A DNA stretch of 64,000 nucleotides, from positions 26,058,393 through 26,122,392 of the forward strand of contig JAQMRL010000006.1 in the NCBI GenBank assembly GCA_035578175.1. Reading direction: 5' to 3'. The position numbers and the translations under genes were made by a program. This document shows positions 30,734-38,439 of the stretch, piece after piece. Positions within the stretch are counted from its first letter, which is position 1, and every line of letters begins with the position of its first letter. This stretch comes from Catonia carolina (taxonomy: Eukaryota; Arthropoda; Insecta; Hemiptera; Achilidae). Below the pieces are notes generated by a model. That model was not told the DNA's origin. It saw only the letters and a program-made list of their open reading frames with translations, and did no database searches.

Positions 30734-30894
30734 TATGTCTTGAATCCTAATGATTTTAAAAATTGTTGGTTACGTCGTGTAAGCTGTTTCATTCGCCAAT
30801 TACCAACAACTGTGCACCCGCCAGATTTAACTTCCCTTTTTATTGCTGTCGCAGGTGGCACCAGCGATTTAACATTTTCAATCACTAACCCCAT
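30733..30894 (-). CDS. Small basic late protein (53 aa)
   Basis: A 53-codon frame fills the only gap between the minor and major capsid genes. It starts MGLVIENVKSLVPPATAIKR and ends RNQQFLKSLGFKT. It overlaps the end of the penton-like gene by 17 bases, and its stop shares one base with the capsid ATG (TAATG). The overlap at both ends and the basic composition argue that it is translated. By position it could be a small virion core or cement protein analogous to the minor basic proteins of adenoviruses. That function is inference only. Confidence 0.7.
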   Translation of the reverse strand: MGLVIENVKSLVPPATAIKREVKSGGCTVVGNWRMKQLTRRNQQFLKSLGFKT

Positions 30895-31573
30895 GACGTA
30901 GATGTAATGAAATTGATATTGATTCTTTTCTAAAATTCACCAGTTTACCGTTTTGATCTTCTAATCGTACATTTATATGTGACAGACGGGTCGTGTTCAC
31001 CGGGAAATATATTATATTTTTCGGTGCTTCGATAATTTTAAATCCTGCCCCAACTGATGGAAAAAACTCGTACAAGGTATGGCTCTCTTTACCGTCTCTA
31101 TAAGATCCGTGAGCGATGTTACATACAACTCTTATCACGTTCACAGGAAAAATGTTCACTATGTTGGGAGAATGATGCCATTTATTGGCTGGCAATTTTT
31201 TTACATCGAACCCCAGTATTGCACCAATTGAATCTGATTTTGTAAAGTCGACCGGTTCGCTGCAATATAATTCGGTGCGCATTGTTGAATTATTGGCTTT
31301 CAAAACGAATTTAAAATCCTTTACTGAGTTCTGAATTGTTTTTTTCACATATTCTTGAATGTCCTCAATTTCATACGTACCTTCTGGTAAGGCTATCGAT
31401 TTTGATTTGTCACTATAATAGAATTTATCGTTTAACCCTGATTCAATATTTGGAATAGAGTTGTATGTCATTAGGGTAACCAATCCTATTTCATATGTGT
31501 CGTTTTTAAGCTCAATCGGTGGAAAAATATCATATCCGATTGACGATTCTCGGGCGTTCAATGAGAAAAGCAT
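30878..31573 (-). CDS. Minor capsid (penton-like single jelly-roll) protein
   Basis: 231 codons from MLFSLNARESSIGYDIFPPI. Characteristic stretches are YEIGLVTLMTYNSIPNIESG, KFYYSD, IALPEGTYEIEDIQEYVKK and GAILGFD, then the C-terminal strand set HINVRLEDQNGKLVNFRKE and SISLHLRH. The YEIGL...TYNSIPN and PEGTYEIDDI patterns are those I associate with Polinton penton-base homologues, which close the five-fold vertices. It lies directly after the protease gene, overlapping it by 16 bases, and overlaps the small gene downstream by 17. Confidence 0.85.
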   Translation of the reverse strand: MLFSLNARESSIGYDIFPPIELKNDTYEIGLVTLMTYNSIPNIESGLNDKFYYSDKSKSIALPEGTYEIEDIQEYVKKTIQNSVKDFKFVLKANNSTMRTELYCSEPVDFTKSDSIGAILGFDVKKLPANKWHHSPNIVNIFPVNVIRVVCNIAHGSYRDGKESHTLYEFFPSVGAGFKIIEAPKNIIYFPVNTTRLSHINVRLEDQNGKLVNFRKESISISLHLRHGVSD

Positions 31574-31968
31574 TGTCTATACAGATGATCGAGACACAAA
31601 TGTCCGCAGTTTACAGTGTTGAAATGTTGCCGTTTCATGTAATTGTAATGAATTACATTAGCCGCTCCTCGATCACCGCTTTTAAAATATTTTTGTAGTT
31701 CCAACGGTGGCCGCAGATTACCGAAACTATCAAAATAATTAATATTATTACCATGTTTGTAATAGCAAACCCAATGTGTACCACCTCCATCACTTCCATC
31801 CAAATTAACAATTCCACTCTCATTTTTACGTATTGATTTTGGTAAAGCGTCACGCATAAATACGCCTCTGAAATATTTTATTTTCAGCATATATACCGCA
31901 TAATATTCCAGTTCATAATTTGTTAACGGTCGGTTTGGGATGTTATCAATTACATGCGTTGAGTACAT
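31558..31968 (-). CDS. Adenain-type cysteine protease
   Basis: 136 residues, the compact length of Polinton proteases. Catalytic signatures are GGTHWVCYY (His65), YFDSFG (Asp80), an upstream glutamine (Gln114) and NCGHLC (Cys121), plus the family phrase FRGVFMRDALP near residues 33-43. These proteases mature capsid and core proteins during particle assembly and belong to the Ulp1/adenain clan. The start overlaps the phospholipase-like gene by 23 bases, and the end overlaps the penton-like gene by 16. All catalytic residues are present, so it should be active. Confidence 0.95.
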   Translation of the reverse strand: MYSTHVIDNIPNRPLTNYELEYYAVYMLKIKYFRGVFMRDALPKSIRKNESGIVNLDGSDGGGTHWVCYYKHGNNINYFDSFGNLRPPLELQKYFKSGDRGAANVIHYNYMKRQHFNTVNCGHLCLDHLYRQCFSH

Positions 31969-32539
31969 CTTCTTTTTCTTGATGAACGTTTTTTTTTTTT
32001 CTTGTTTTACTTAATCCACCCCCATTTTTCGACCACGGTTTTATATACAATCCACGGCCAGACTGATTAACATGATTTTGTAAAGCACGCATTAGCTTTC
32101 TTTTCACACCGCCCCCACCTTTATTTTTACGTCTTCTTTTACATTTACTCGATGATAACATACGTCCACCAAATTTACTTTTTAATTTCATTATATTAGT
32201 TACCGCCCAAGCCGATGCTTTTTCCCCCAAACTAGCATCTGGTGCTTTAACACGTTCCCAAGCTCGATCTGCCAAAACACGATCTGCGTTTGCACGACTT
32301 GTGTTATCGCTGTACGTTGAATACGCAATGTCATGTTCTTTACATGCGGCATCTAATTTATTTATTCCCGGATCCCCTCTAGCCAATCGTTTTTTTAACT
32401 TTGTACCTGGTCCACAATATTGATAACCACCCGGTAGATGTAATTCAATTGGTAGCGCATCAATTGTTTTATTCAAAATTGTGCCCGGTATTGAGGCGAT
32501 TTTACTAAATATACCGGCACCCTTGTATATGCGCACCAT
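31946..32539 (-). CDS. Virion protein with parvovirus-like phospholipase A2 domain
   Basis: 197 residues. Residues of about 36-80 match the phospholipase A2 fold of parvovirus VP1 unique regions: a calcium-loop-like YCGPGT (41-46), then LDAACKEHDIAYS with the catalytic His-Asp pair (H69, D70) and Tyr73. The C-terminal half is strongly basic and glycine-rich (KCKRRRKNKGGGGVKRK), fit for nuclear targeting or DNA binding, like adenovirus core proteins. In parvoviruses this activity helps particles leave endosomes. The same role here is inference. It precedes the protease and overlaps it by 23 bases, so it is likely a substrate and virion component. Confidence 0.88.
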   Translation of the reverse strand: MVRIYKGAGIFSKIASIPGTILNKTIDALPIELHLPGGYQYCGPGTKLKKRLARGDPGINKLDAACKEHDIAYSTYSDNTSRANADRVLADRAWERVKAPDASLGEKASAWAVTNIMKLKSKFGGRMLSSSKCKRRRKNKGGGGVKRKLMRALQNHVNQSGRGLYIKPWSKNGGGLSKTRKKKNVHQEKEDVLNACN

Positions 32540-32581
32540 TTTAGTTAGCGACTGACCATTTACATTATTTACAATTTAAAT

Positions 32582-32938
32582 TTATACATCGTCTAATGTG
32601 GTTAAATCGGACGATGGGAAGGTGAAAAAATAGTTAAGAAATACTTCCAAAGTATCTTCACCTCGTAAATATTTTTCATGTATGTTTAACCACTTTTTAT
32701 AGAAAACGTCCCAAGTTGGAGGTTGCTGTTTATTTAATTTCACAAAATTAACATATATTGGAAACATGAATAATTTCAGTGCGGATAAAATAGTTAATGC
32801 ATCATTTACATCTTTCGCCTCGCCCACATTACATGACCGTTTAGATTTGAAATCATAATCTCCCTCGTGTGTTAACACAATCGAATTTTGTTTTCTTCCA
32901 ACACTACCGATGTGCCTGCCGAATTTATCCACCGTCAT
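32582..32938 (-). CDS. Conserved Polinton late protein (118 aa), unknown role
   Basis: Starts MTVDKFGRHIGSVGRKQNSIV. The ATG overlaps the stop of the preceding gene in a TAATG junction. The MT(V/I)DxFGRH(I/L) opening is familiar from Polinton late regions, where it lies next to capsid genes. After a short polar region the protein is helical and aromatic-rich (ALKLFMFPIYVNFVKLN, WDVFYKKWLNIHEKYL). A structural virion role is plausible, but no activity can be assigned. It ends 42 bases before the phospholipase-like gene. Confidence 0.75.
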   Translation of the reverse strand: MTVDKFGRHIGSVGRKQNSIVLTHEGDYDFKSKRSCNVGEAKDVNDALTILSALKLFMFPIYVNFVKLNKQQPPTWDVFYKKWLNIHEKYLRGEDTLEVFLNYFFTFPSSDLTTLDDV

Positions 32939-34089
32939 TATGAAAGTGAATGTATAAATGGCTCACCGCCTCCTTTTATTAAACCGGCTTCACGTAATTC
33001 TTCAATAATGGAATAAATTTCGTTGGTGTGCGCATTGTTACCAGCCCGTTGAGAAGCCACCAAATATCGTAAACGATCGACCAATTCATTTGGATCGTCC
33101 CAATAGGTGTAATCAATTTTGTTATCACTCAATAACATTCCTTTCCCAGTTGGTGGAAACAGATGAGAAATAATAAAACGATATTTATGTCCTCTATTGC
33201 TTTTAATTGTTCCGGCGGGGAAATTTAGATGTGCGCTTGTAGCTTTTAATATATCTCGATATTTTATTAAATCTTCTTTGGTGTAATCATCATGATATGG
33301 TACTCGTAAAAATATTAACTTAAACAATCCTTCGGTACCCTTGTAATTTATTCCATTAATTCTAAACGTATCATCTTTCATTTCAATAATAGAATTACCC
33401 AATTTCCAATGATGACCGTCAAATGTCGGTCCATATGTTGTATCAATTTCTCTGTGATGATCTTTTATTAATTTGAGAAAATATTTTTTCGCTAACTTCC
33501 CCGTAAACCGACTTTCCATATATTTTCTTAGTATTTTATCTTCCTCTACCTGTTGGACAATTGATGTGTTTTCAGATGAGGATTGGTTATCTTCAGCACC
33601 GCTTTCGGGTAATGGGGTATCTATCGCCATTCTCTCTTCTGTGCTAATAATCGGTTCTTGTTCCATAGGCAATTCGCTAACTGCCTGTTTTTTCACTATG
33701 CTATTATCATCATTATCGTCCACCATTTTTCGTGCTTTACGTTTGTCTCCTCTTGTGGCATATTTTCTTACCGCTTTCCTTTTTGGTTTTTTCTCACAAT
33801 CATCATCATCATCATCGCTCCAACCTTGTTCTTCATTGTCTACTGGTTTTTTTGTTAAAAAAGCGATGTTCTCACCTTCTCTTTTAACCTCTTTTTCATC
33901 ACCCCCTCGTTTTCGTTTAACCTGATTATTTAATTGGAGTTCGATGTTTTTCAATGGTTCTAAAAGCGGTTTAAATTGTTGGTCATAAAAATCTTGTTTG
34001 ATTGATTTGTTTTTTACCAAATTTCTATGTTTTTTCTTAATGTTATCTCGCAATGATTTAATTGCGGCAGTTACCTTTTCGCGTTCCAT
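32938..34089 (-). CDS. Conserved Polinton protein with charged middle region
   Basis: 383 codons from the ATG at 34089 (MEREKVTAAIKSLRDNIKKK), seven bases after the ATPase stop. The longer open frame upstream has no ATG. Residues 1-70 look coiled-coil, and 80-200 are low-complexity with an aspartate run and nuclear-localisation-like clusters (KKPKRKAVRK). The C-terminal 180 residues are folded, with HHWKLGNSIIEMKDD, PAGTIKSNRGHKYRF, YWDDPNELVDRLRYLVASQRAGN and EIYSIIEELREAGLI. This C-terminal block recurs in insect Polintons that I recall. Its role is unknown, and it is probably virion or packaging related. Confidence 0.78.
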   Translation of the reverse strand: MEREKVTAAIKSLRDNIKKKHRNLVKNKSIKQDFYDQQFKPLLEPLKNIELQLNNQVKRKRGGDEKEVKREGENIAFLTKKPVDNEEQGWSDDDDDDCEKKPKRKAVRKYATRGDKRKARKMVDDNDDNSIVKKQAVSELPMEQEPIISTEERMAIDTPLPESGAEDNQSSSENTSIVQQVEEDKILRKYMESRFTGKLAKKYFLKLIKDHHREIDTTYGPTFDGHHWKLGNSIIEMKDDTFRINGINYKGTEGLFKLIFLRVPYHDDYTKEDLIKYRDILKATSAHLNFPAGTIKSNRGHKYRFIISHLFPPTGKGMLLSDNKIDYTYWDDPNELVDRLRYLVASQRAGNNAHTNEIYSIIEELREAGLIKGGGEPFIHSLS

Positions 34090-34096
34090 CTTTAGC

Positions 34097-34825
34097 TCAT
34101 AGTGAGTTAAAATTAGCAATATCTTCAAATTTATAAAATGTATCAAACCCTATTCTATACTTACCGTTACTAAGTTTTCGCTCCTTATCGATAACGAAAA
34201 ACCCATACGCATCTGATTTCCAAGCGTTACCGCATATATTTCTAAATTTTTCAAATGACATATCGGTGTTTACATGATCCGAATAAACATGGTGTAAATT
34301 ACGATCATCTTGTTGAAACAATATAATGAAATTAGCATTGTCGCGCACCAACTGTTTAGGAATCGAACTGTAGGTTTGTGATAAATAGAATGAATCAATA
34401 TCACTATGTCGTCCCATGGTGAAATAGTTTCTAATATTATTTTGATTTTCACAGGATATGTCATCAAAAATAAATACTGAATTCGGTTGTACATCATTCG
34501 GATGTGGAACTTCTTCATTTTCGGTGAATGGATAGTAATTTACTTCTTCAATATTCTGTAGTACACACTCCAGTAGTTGATATTTCGGTTGTTTTAATGT
34601 TTTAGAAAACACGTATACATTTTCAAATCGTAGCCCTTTCGGTTGAAACAATAGATTGAAAATAACATTAGTTTTACCGGAATTTGATGGACCGCAAATT
34701 ATACAACGAAAATTATTGGGTAACAGTGAACTATGTTTAGATTTCTTCTTCCCTGTACCTGATAAGATATTATCAAAATTGATAATAGGTATTTTTTCCT
34801 TCTGTTTAACTGTTCTCAAAGCCAT
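34097..34825 (-). CDS. Genome-packaging ATPase (A32/FtsK-HerA-like)
   Basis: 242 residues from MALRTVKQKEKIPIINF at 34825, two bases after the integrase stop. Walker A is CGPSNSGKT (44-52) and Walker B is VFIFDD (117-122), followed by the YLSQTYSSIPKQLVRDN segment typical of viral packaging ATPases. It should pump DNA into preformed capsids. The location between integrase and late structural genes and the intact motifs support function. Confidence 0.93.
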   Translation of the reverse strand: MALRTVKQKEKIPIINFDNILSGTGKKKSKHSSLLPNNFRCIICGPSNSGKTNVIFNLLFQPKGLRFENVYVFSKTLKQPKYQLLECVLQNIEEVNYYPFTENEEVPHPNDVQPNSVFIFDDISCENQNNIRNYFTMGRHSDIDSFYLSQTYSSIPKQLVRDNANFIILFQQDDRNLHHVYSDHVNTDMSFEKFRNICGNAWKSDAYGFFVIDKERKLSNGKYRIGFDTFYKFEDIANFNSL

Positions 34826-34827
34826 TG

Positions 34828-35757
34828 TTAGATAATATTTGCCGATGAAACCCAAGAATCGTGTGCTTTATCAAAACCTAACCATCTGACTAAAACTTTA
34901 TCACCTTTTCTACGTAATACTTTCTCAACCAGATATACATCGGGGTGTTTAACTTTTACCATTTCTTGTTCATAGAATCCACCTTTTATAACTTCACCCC
35001 TATAGTCTTTTAAAATATATGTTATAGGATTAGTTTGTTTGATTTTCGCCACTGTAAATATTTCATTGGAGAAATTCTGTTCATACCCCTTTGCGAATAC
35101 TCCCTTATACTTACTGATTCTCACGTGATCGTTTAATTGGAATTTCGGTTTACCAACTGGCGGATAGTATTTTTTACGAAGGTTGTATATCCTTTTCAAT
35201 ACTTTTGCCTCATTATGTTTGTTAACATCTTTTGGTCGCATTCCAATGATCCTATGCACATTGTTGTTATATCTACTCAATAAAATATCCAGTTTGTCCA
35301 ACCACCCATATGTGCCTTGTTCAGTGAACATTCTCCACATCATATTTTTTAACGTGCGATTGAAACGTTCTACGATAGATGCTTTTTTCTCAGAGTATGT
35401 GTAGTAATGGTTTATGTTAAATTTTTTAAAAAGTGTTTGTACAGATATGTTCAACCATTCCGCACCTTGATCAGTTTGAAAATGATTAATTCGATTAGTT
35501 TTCAAAATAGGTTCCAACGCTTTCACAATGTCACCACCAGTTTTTGTTTTCAACGGAATAGCGTACGCAAATTTTGAGAAACAATTGATCACCGTCATAA
35601 TGTACCGATATCCTCTGTTAAATCGTGCAAATGGGATGACTTCTACCAAATCCGCTTGGTAAAGATCATTGATTCCTTTAAGTTCGACATATCGTCTTTT
35701 GAAATTGATTCTTTTCTGTTTGTGTAGTTCTTGTGCAACAACAGCACGCACACTCAT
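34828..35757 (-). CDS. Retroviral-type integrase with chromodomain
   Basis: 309 residues. The RNase H-fold core carries the acidic triad in QADLVEV (Asp36), FQTDQGAEW (Asp96) and SIVERFNRT (Glu130). A C-terminal chromodomain follows at about 272-309 (YLVEKVLRRKGDKVLVRWLGF....SWV). It cuts and joins element ends to host DNA with a 6-bp stagger, matching the CAGAAC duplication. The chromodomain may guide insertion to marked chromatin. No HHCC zinc domain is visible at the N-terminus; the protein starts MSVRAVVAQELHKQKR. Confidence 0.95.
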   Translation of the reverse strand: MSVRAVVAQELHKQKRINFKRRYVELKGINDLYQADLVEVIPFARFNRGYRYIMTVINCFSKFAYAIPLKTKTGGDIVKALEPILKTNRINHFQTDQGAEWLNISVQTLFKKFNINHYYTYSEKKASIVERFNRTLKNMMWRMFTEQGTYGWLDKLDILLSRYNNNVHRIIGMRPKDVNKHNEAKVLKRIYNLRKKYYPPVGKPKFQLNDHVRISKYKGVFAKGYEQNFSNEIFTVAKIKQTNPITYILKDYRGEVIKGGFYEQEMVKVKHPDVYLVEKVLRRKGDKVLVRWLGFDKAHDSWVSSANII

Positions 35758-35796
35758 GTTGAAAAAACTGGACTCACACCAATAAACAACCCATTT

Positions 35797-36354
35797 TTAT
35801 TCAGTACTGCATGACATATATATTTTATTGAATCTTTTAATACAATCATTACATGTTGGTTTATACGCAATCTTTATTCGAGTGATTAACAATAAAAAAG
35901 TATACAATAAATTGATTAATACTAGTATAAAATCGGTAGAAATGTGATAGTGATATACTATATTTTCATAAACATTATTTTTTCTTAACTTTAAAAACAT
36001 TGATTTTGAATTTTCAATAATAGTTTTTATATGATTATATAACAGAATCGTTAATAACTCTTCATTTACCGAACACCGATTTAATTTGTATGTATCGTGA
36101 AAAAAACAAATTTCATTTGTCATGTTCAATCTTGATAGATGATACCATATACGAAATTTTGTGGAAAAATTTTCTAGATTCGCATGATAATCTATTTGAG
36201 ATAGTACACATTTTTCAATATGTAAAATTGCATCGGTGTCTGTTCGGTTTTCACCAGCCCACACCGCTGATGGTAGACTAGAATTTTCTGTCATCATTAA
36301 GCGAATTTGAACAAACACAATAATTAAACATGCTATCGCACCTCCCATTGTCAT
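35797..36354 (-). CDS. Predicted membrane glycoprotein, unknown
   Basis: 185 residues with an N-terminal hydrophobic segment (about 4-20) that could be a signal peptide or anchor, and a C-terminal transmembrane segment (about 141-162, FILVLINLLYTFLLLI). The ectodomain between them has four N-glycosylation sequons (N24, N36, N62, N77) and paired cysteines. The tail has C-x2-C (CNDC). It has the layout of a small type I membrane protein that might sit in an envelope or alter infected-cell membranes. I do not recognise its family. It lies just downstream of the metalloproteinase gene, with a 34-base gap. Confidence 0.7.
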   Translation of the reverse strand: MTMGGAIACLIIVFVQIRLMMTENSSLPSAVWAGENRTDTDAILHIEKCVLSQIDYHANLENFSTKFRIWYHLSRLNMTNEICFFHDTYKLNRCSVNEELLTILLYNHIKTIIENSKSMFLKLRKNNVYENIVYHYHISTDFILVLINLLYTFLLLITRIKIAYKPTCNDCIKRFNKIYMSCSTE

Positions 36355-36388
36355 TGGACTAAATGTTATCGATCATAACTGATAGGTT

Positions 36389-37924
36389 TTATTTTAATTT
36401 CAACGGGCTAATGTTGAATTTTGAGAGAAGATCTTTAAAACTGTTTAACAACATTGTATTGTAACATTTAATACCGAGTGCATTGAGCACATTTTTACCT
36501 GTGCTTATTAATTTTTTACTAAATTCATTATATTCATAGTACTTATTTCCCTTAAAAAAATAAATGTTACCGTTTAAGTGGCGATATGATGAATCTATTC
36601 CAGACGGTATTACGTTTGCAAAAATATCGGACAAGCTGCCGAACTGTTTGGCTTGGAAATAACATTCATCGATTTCAACATAATTCACATTATCAAATAT
36701 TAAATATGTTTTACCCACGTTAGTGCTGACAATTGTGTTTACATGACTGTTGTTGGGGATACTAAAAATTGAAATCGGTTTCGGATAACCGTTTTTCAAC
36801 TGTAAAGTGTTAATACTAAACGAATAAACTAAATTATTTATGATCATCACAACGTCACCATTAGATCGTTGATAGGTTGCTGAAATATGTTTAATAGATT
36901 TTGGTATAAATGATAACCAGTCTGAAATTAAAACCGGTTTGATATTATATGGCGCGATGTCATCATTAATAGTTAGATCAAAATACCATATCCATTTATT
37001 ATCATACATTATATATAATCGGTTATTAATTATTGAAAAATGTTTTAAATTTTCCAATCTACATAAATTAATTGAATTAATATCTTCTGATTCTGTTGAT
37101 GGAGAAGATTGCACCACTGCTGTTTCTTTTACAGTTGTTGATGAAGGAGGTGGTGTTGGTGGTTTTCCATAGGCAAACTGAACTACTTCAATATCATCGA
37201 CGCCCAATTCCAATTGTTTTTCAGAATATAAAGCGTACATAACTGATTCTTTATTTTGTGAATGCTCAAAACCTAATCCATGTCCGATTTCGTGTAGTAG
37301 AACCGCATACAAACTGTTTTGTTCCGTGTTCCTTATATCAGTTTCGGTGGACCAATATTCATCAGAATCGATATGAATTTCAACTATAGATTCGGGTGAA
37401 GTAGGATAATATGCATGAGCCAATATAAATCCTTTACCATCAAAAGGAAACATACAACTAGTTTTATTATAATCTTCAAATTTATGCTGTAAACGTTTGA
37501 AAGAAATTAATATATTAGGGTGTGTTTTATTATGCGTAAATGTTAAACCTGAATGCTTTGACCATTGATCAAACGCTCTCTTTGTTACACTAAGTACATC
37601 AGCGGTGGCCAGGGCAAAGTGCCAAGTTAGATTCCTATGTTGCCACACGACCGGTTTTACACTATAATAAGCAATAATATCACTCATACCACATCTGGGT
37701 TTTTTCATCAACTCTATTACATCATCGGATATGATTCCATTAGTAATGTTTAATTTATAAAATTCTTGGAACATGTTCAATGATGACTGAAAACTTATAT
37801 CATCAACTAAGTTGTCCTTACCCATAAAACCATAGTTCTGTAGATAATTTAATGCGATCGTATAATTTGCATTAATATTATGCGCATAAAGCGCTATGAG
37901 AAAAGAATATATTACCGCTTTCAT
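36389..37924 (-). CDS. Secreted matrix metalloproteinase with hemopexin domain
   Basis: 511 residues with a complete MMP layout. A signal peptide (1-19) is followed by a peptidoglycan-binding-like prodomain (YLQNYGFM..) ending in the cysteine switch PRCGMSD (C78). The catalytic domain has the structural-zinc/calcium stretch ILAHAYYPTS..EIHIDSDEYW, the active site HEIGHGLGFEH (H211, E212, H215, H221) and the Met-turn (M229). A proline-rich hinge (254-280) leads to a four-bladed hemopexin-like domain bounded by C288 and C487. It has no intron. It would be a zymogen secreted to cut extracellular matrix. Baculoviruses carry a captured MMP that disrupts basement membranes. A similar role in spread through insect tissue is inference. 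Confidence 0.95.
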   Translation of the reverse strand: MKAVIYSFLIALYAHNINANYTIALNYLQNYGFMGKDNLVDDISFQSSLNMFQEFYKLNITNGIISDDVIELMKKPRCGMSDIIAYYSVKPVVWQHRNLTWHFALATADVLSVTKRAFDQWSKHSGLTFTHNKTHPNILISFKRLQHKFEDYNKTSCMFPFDGKGFILAHAYYPTSPESIVEIHIDSDEYWSTETDIRNTEQNSLYAVLLHEIGHGLGFEHSQNKESVMYALYSEKQLELGVDDIEVVQFAYGKPPTPPPSSTTVKETAVVQSSPSTESEDINSINLCRLENLKHFSIINNRLYIMYDNKWIWYFDLTINDDIAPYNIKPVLISDWLSFIPKSIKHISATYQRSNGDVVMIINNLVYSFSINTLQLKNGYPKPISIFSIPNNSHVNTIVSTNVGKTYLIFDNVNYVEIDECYFQAKQFGSLSDIFANVIPSGIDSSYRHLNGNIYFFKGNKYYEYNEFSKKLISTGKNVLNALGIKCYNTMLLNSFKDLLSKFNISPLKLK

Positions 37925-38062
37925 GACTGCAACTAAACTAAATTATAAACTAACAGAGATAATTTTTTATATCTACAAATAAATAAAAAAATCCAATTAA
38001 ATTTTTTTTAACAATTTTTTATTGATAAAAAACAATTAGTACATTTTGAATTTTTTTAAAAT

Positions 38063-38344
38063 CTATACAATTATATCAAATAGTAACCATGGAAAAAATG
38101 GTGCATTTTTTAACATTTTTTCAATGTCACAAAAACAAATTGAGTTTGAAAACTCTACTAAAACATTTTCACACTGCTCATTATCACTATGATTAATGAA
38201 AAAATTTGCAGATTCATGTTGATCGATATAATTTGCCAATTGAACACTCAACTCATACGCTGTATTTATATCACCGCCGGGTACTAGTTGTATTAACCAT
38301 TGGGTTGATGAAATATAAGCACCGCACTCACAACCGTCTTCCAT
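38063..38344 (-). CDS. Unknown small Polinton protein
   Basis: 93 codons from the ATG at 38344 (MEDGCECGAYISSTQWLIQL). The frame is open for 24 more codons upstream, but only from a GTG. It contains LVPGGDINTAYELSVQLANYID and a C-terminal NAPFFPWLLFDIIV. It has six cysteines and no transmembrane helix of convincing length. It lies between the polymerase stop (38440) and the metalloproteinase gene. Function unknown. Confidence 0.55.
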   Translation of the reverse strand: MEDGCECGAYISSTQWLIQLVPGGDINTAYELSVQLANYIDQHESANFFINHSDNEQCENVLVEFSNSICFCDIEKMLKNAPFFPWLLFDIIV

Positions 38345-38439
38345 GATTGCTTGTAATCGAATAATTTGTATGAAATCGTTTTTAAAAAAAATTTTTAATC
38401 TTATTTCCCCCTCCACATCTGATCACCGATTACTAAAAT

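Noticed and set aside
33473..33925. 150-codon serine-rich plus-strand frame
   Set aside because: It is a shadow of the low-complexity part of the conserved Polinton gene on the other strand.
34089..34146. Longer N-termini for several minus-strand genes (34146, 34855, 23212, 25919, 26236, 38416)
   Set aside because: These upstream codons are TTG or GTG, not ATG. The first in-frame ATG also fits gene spacing better, so those starts were used.
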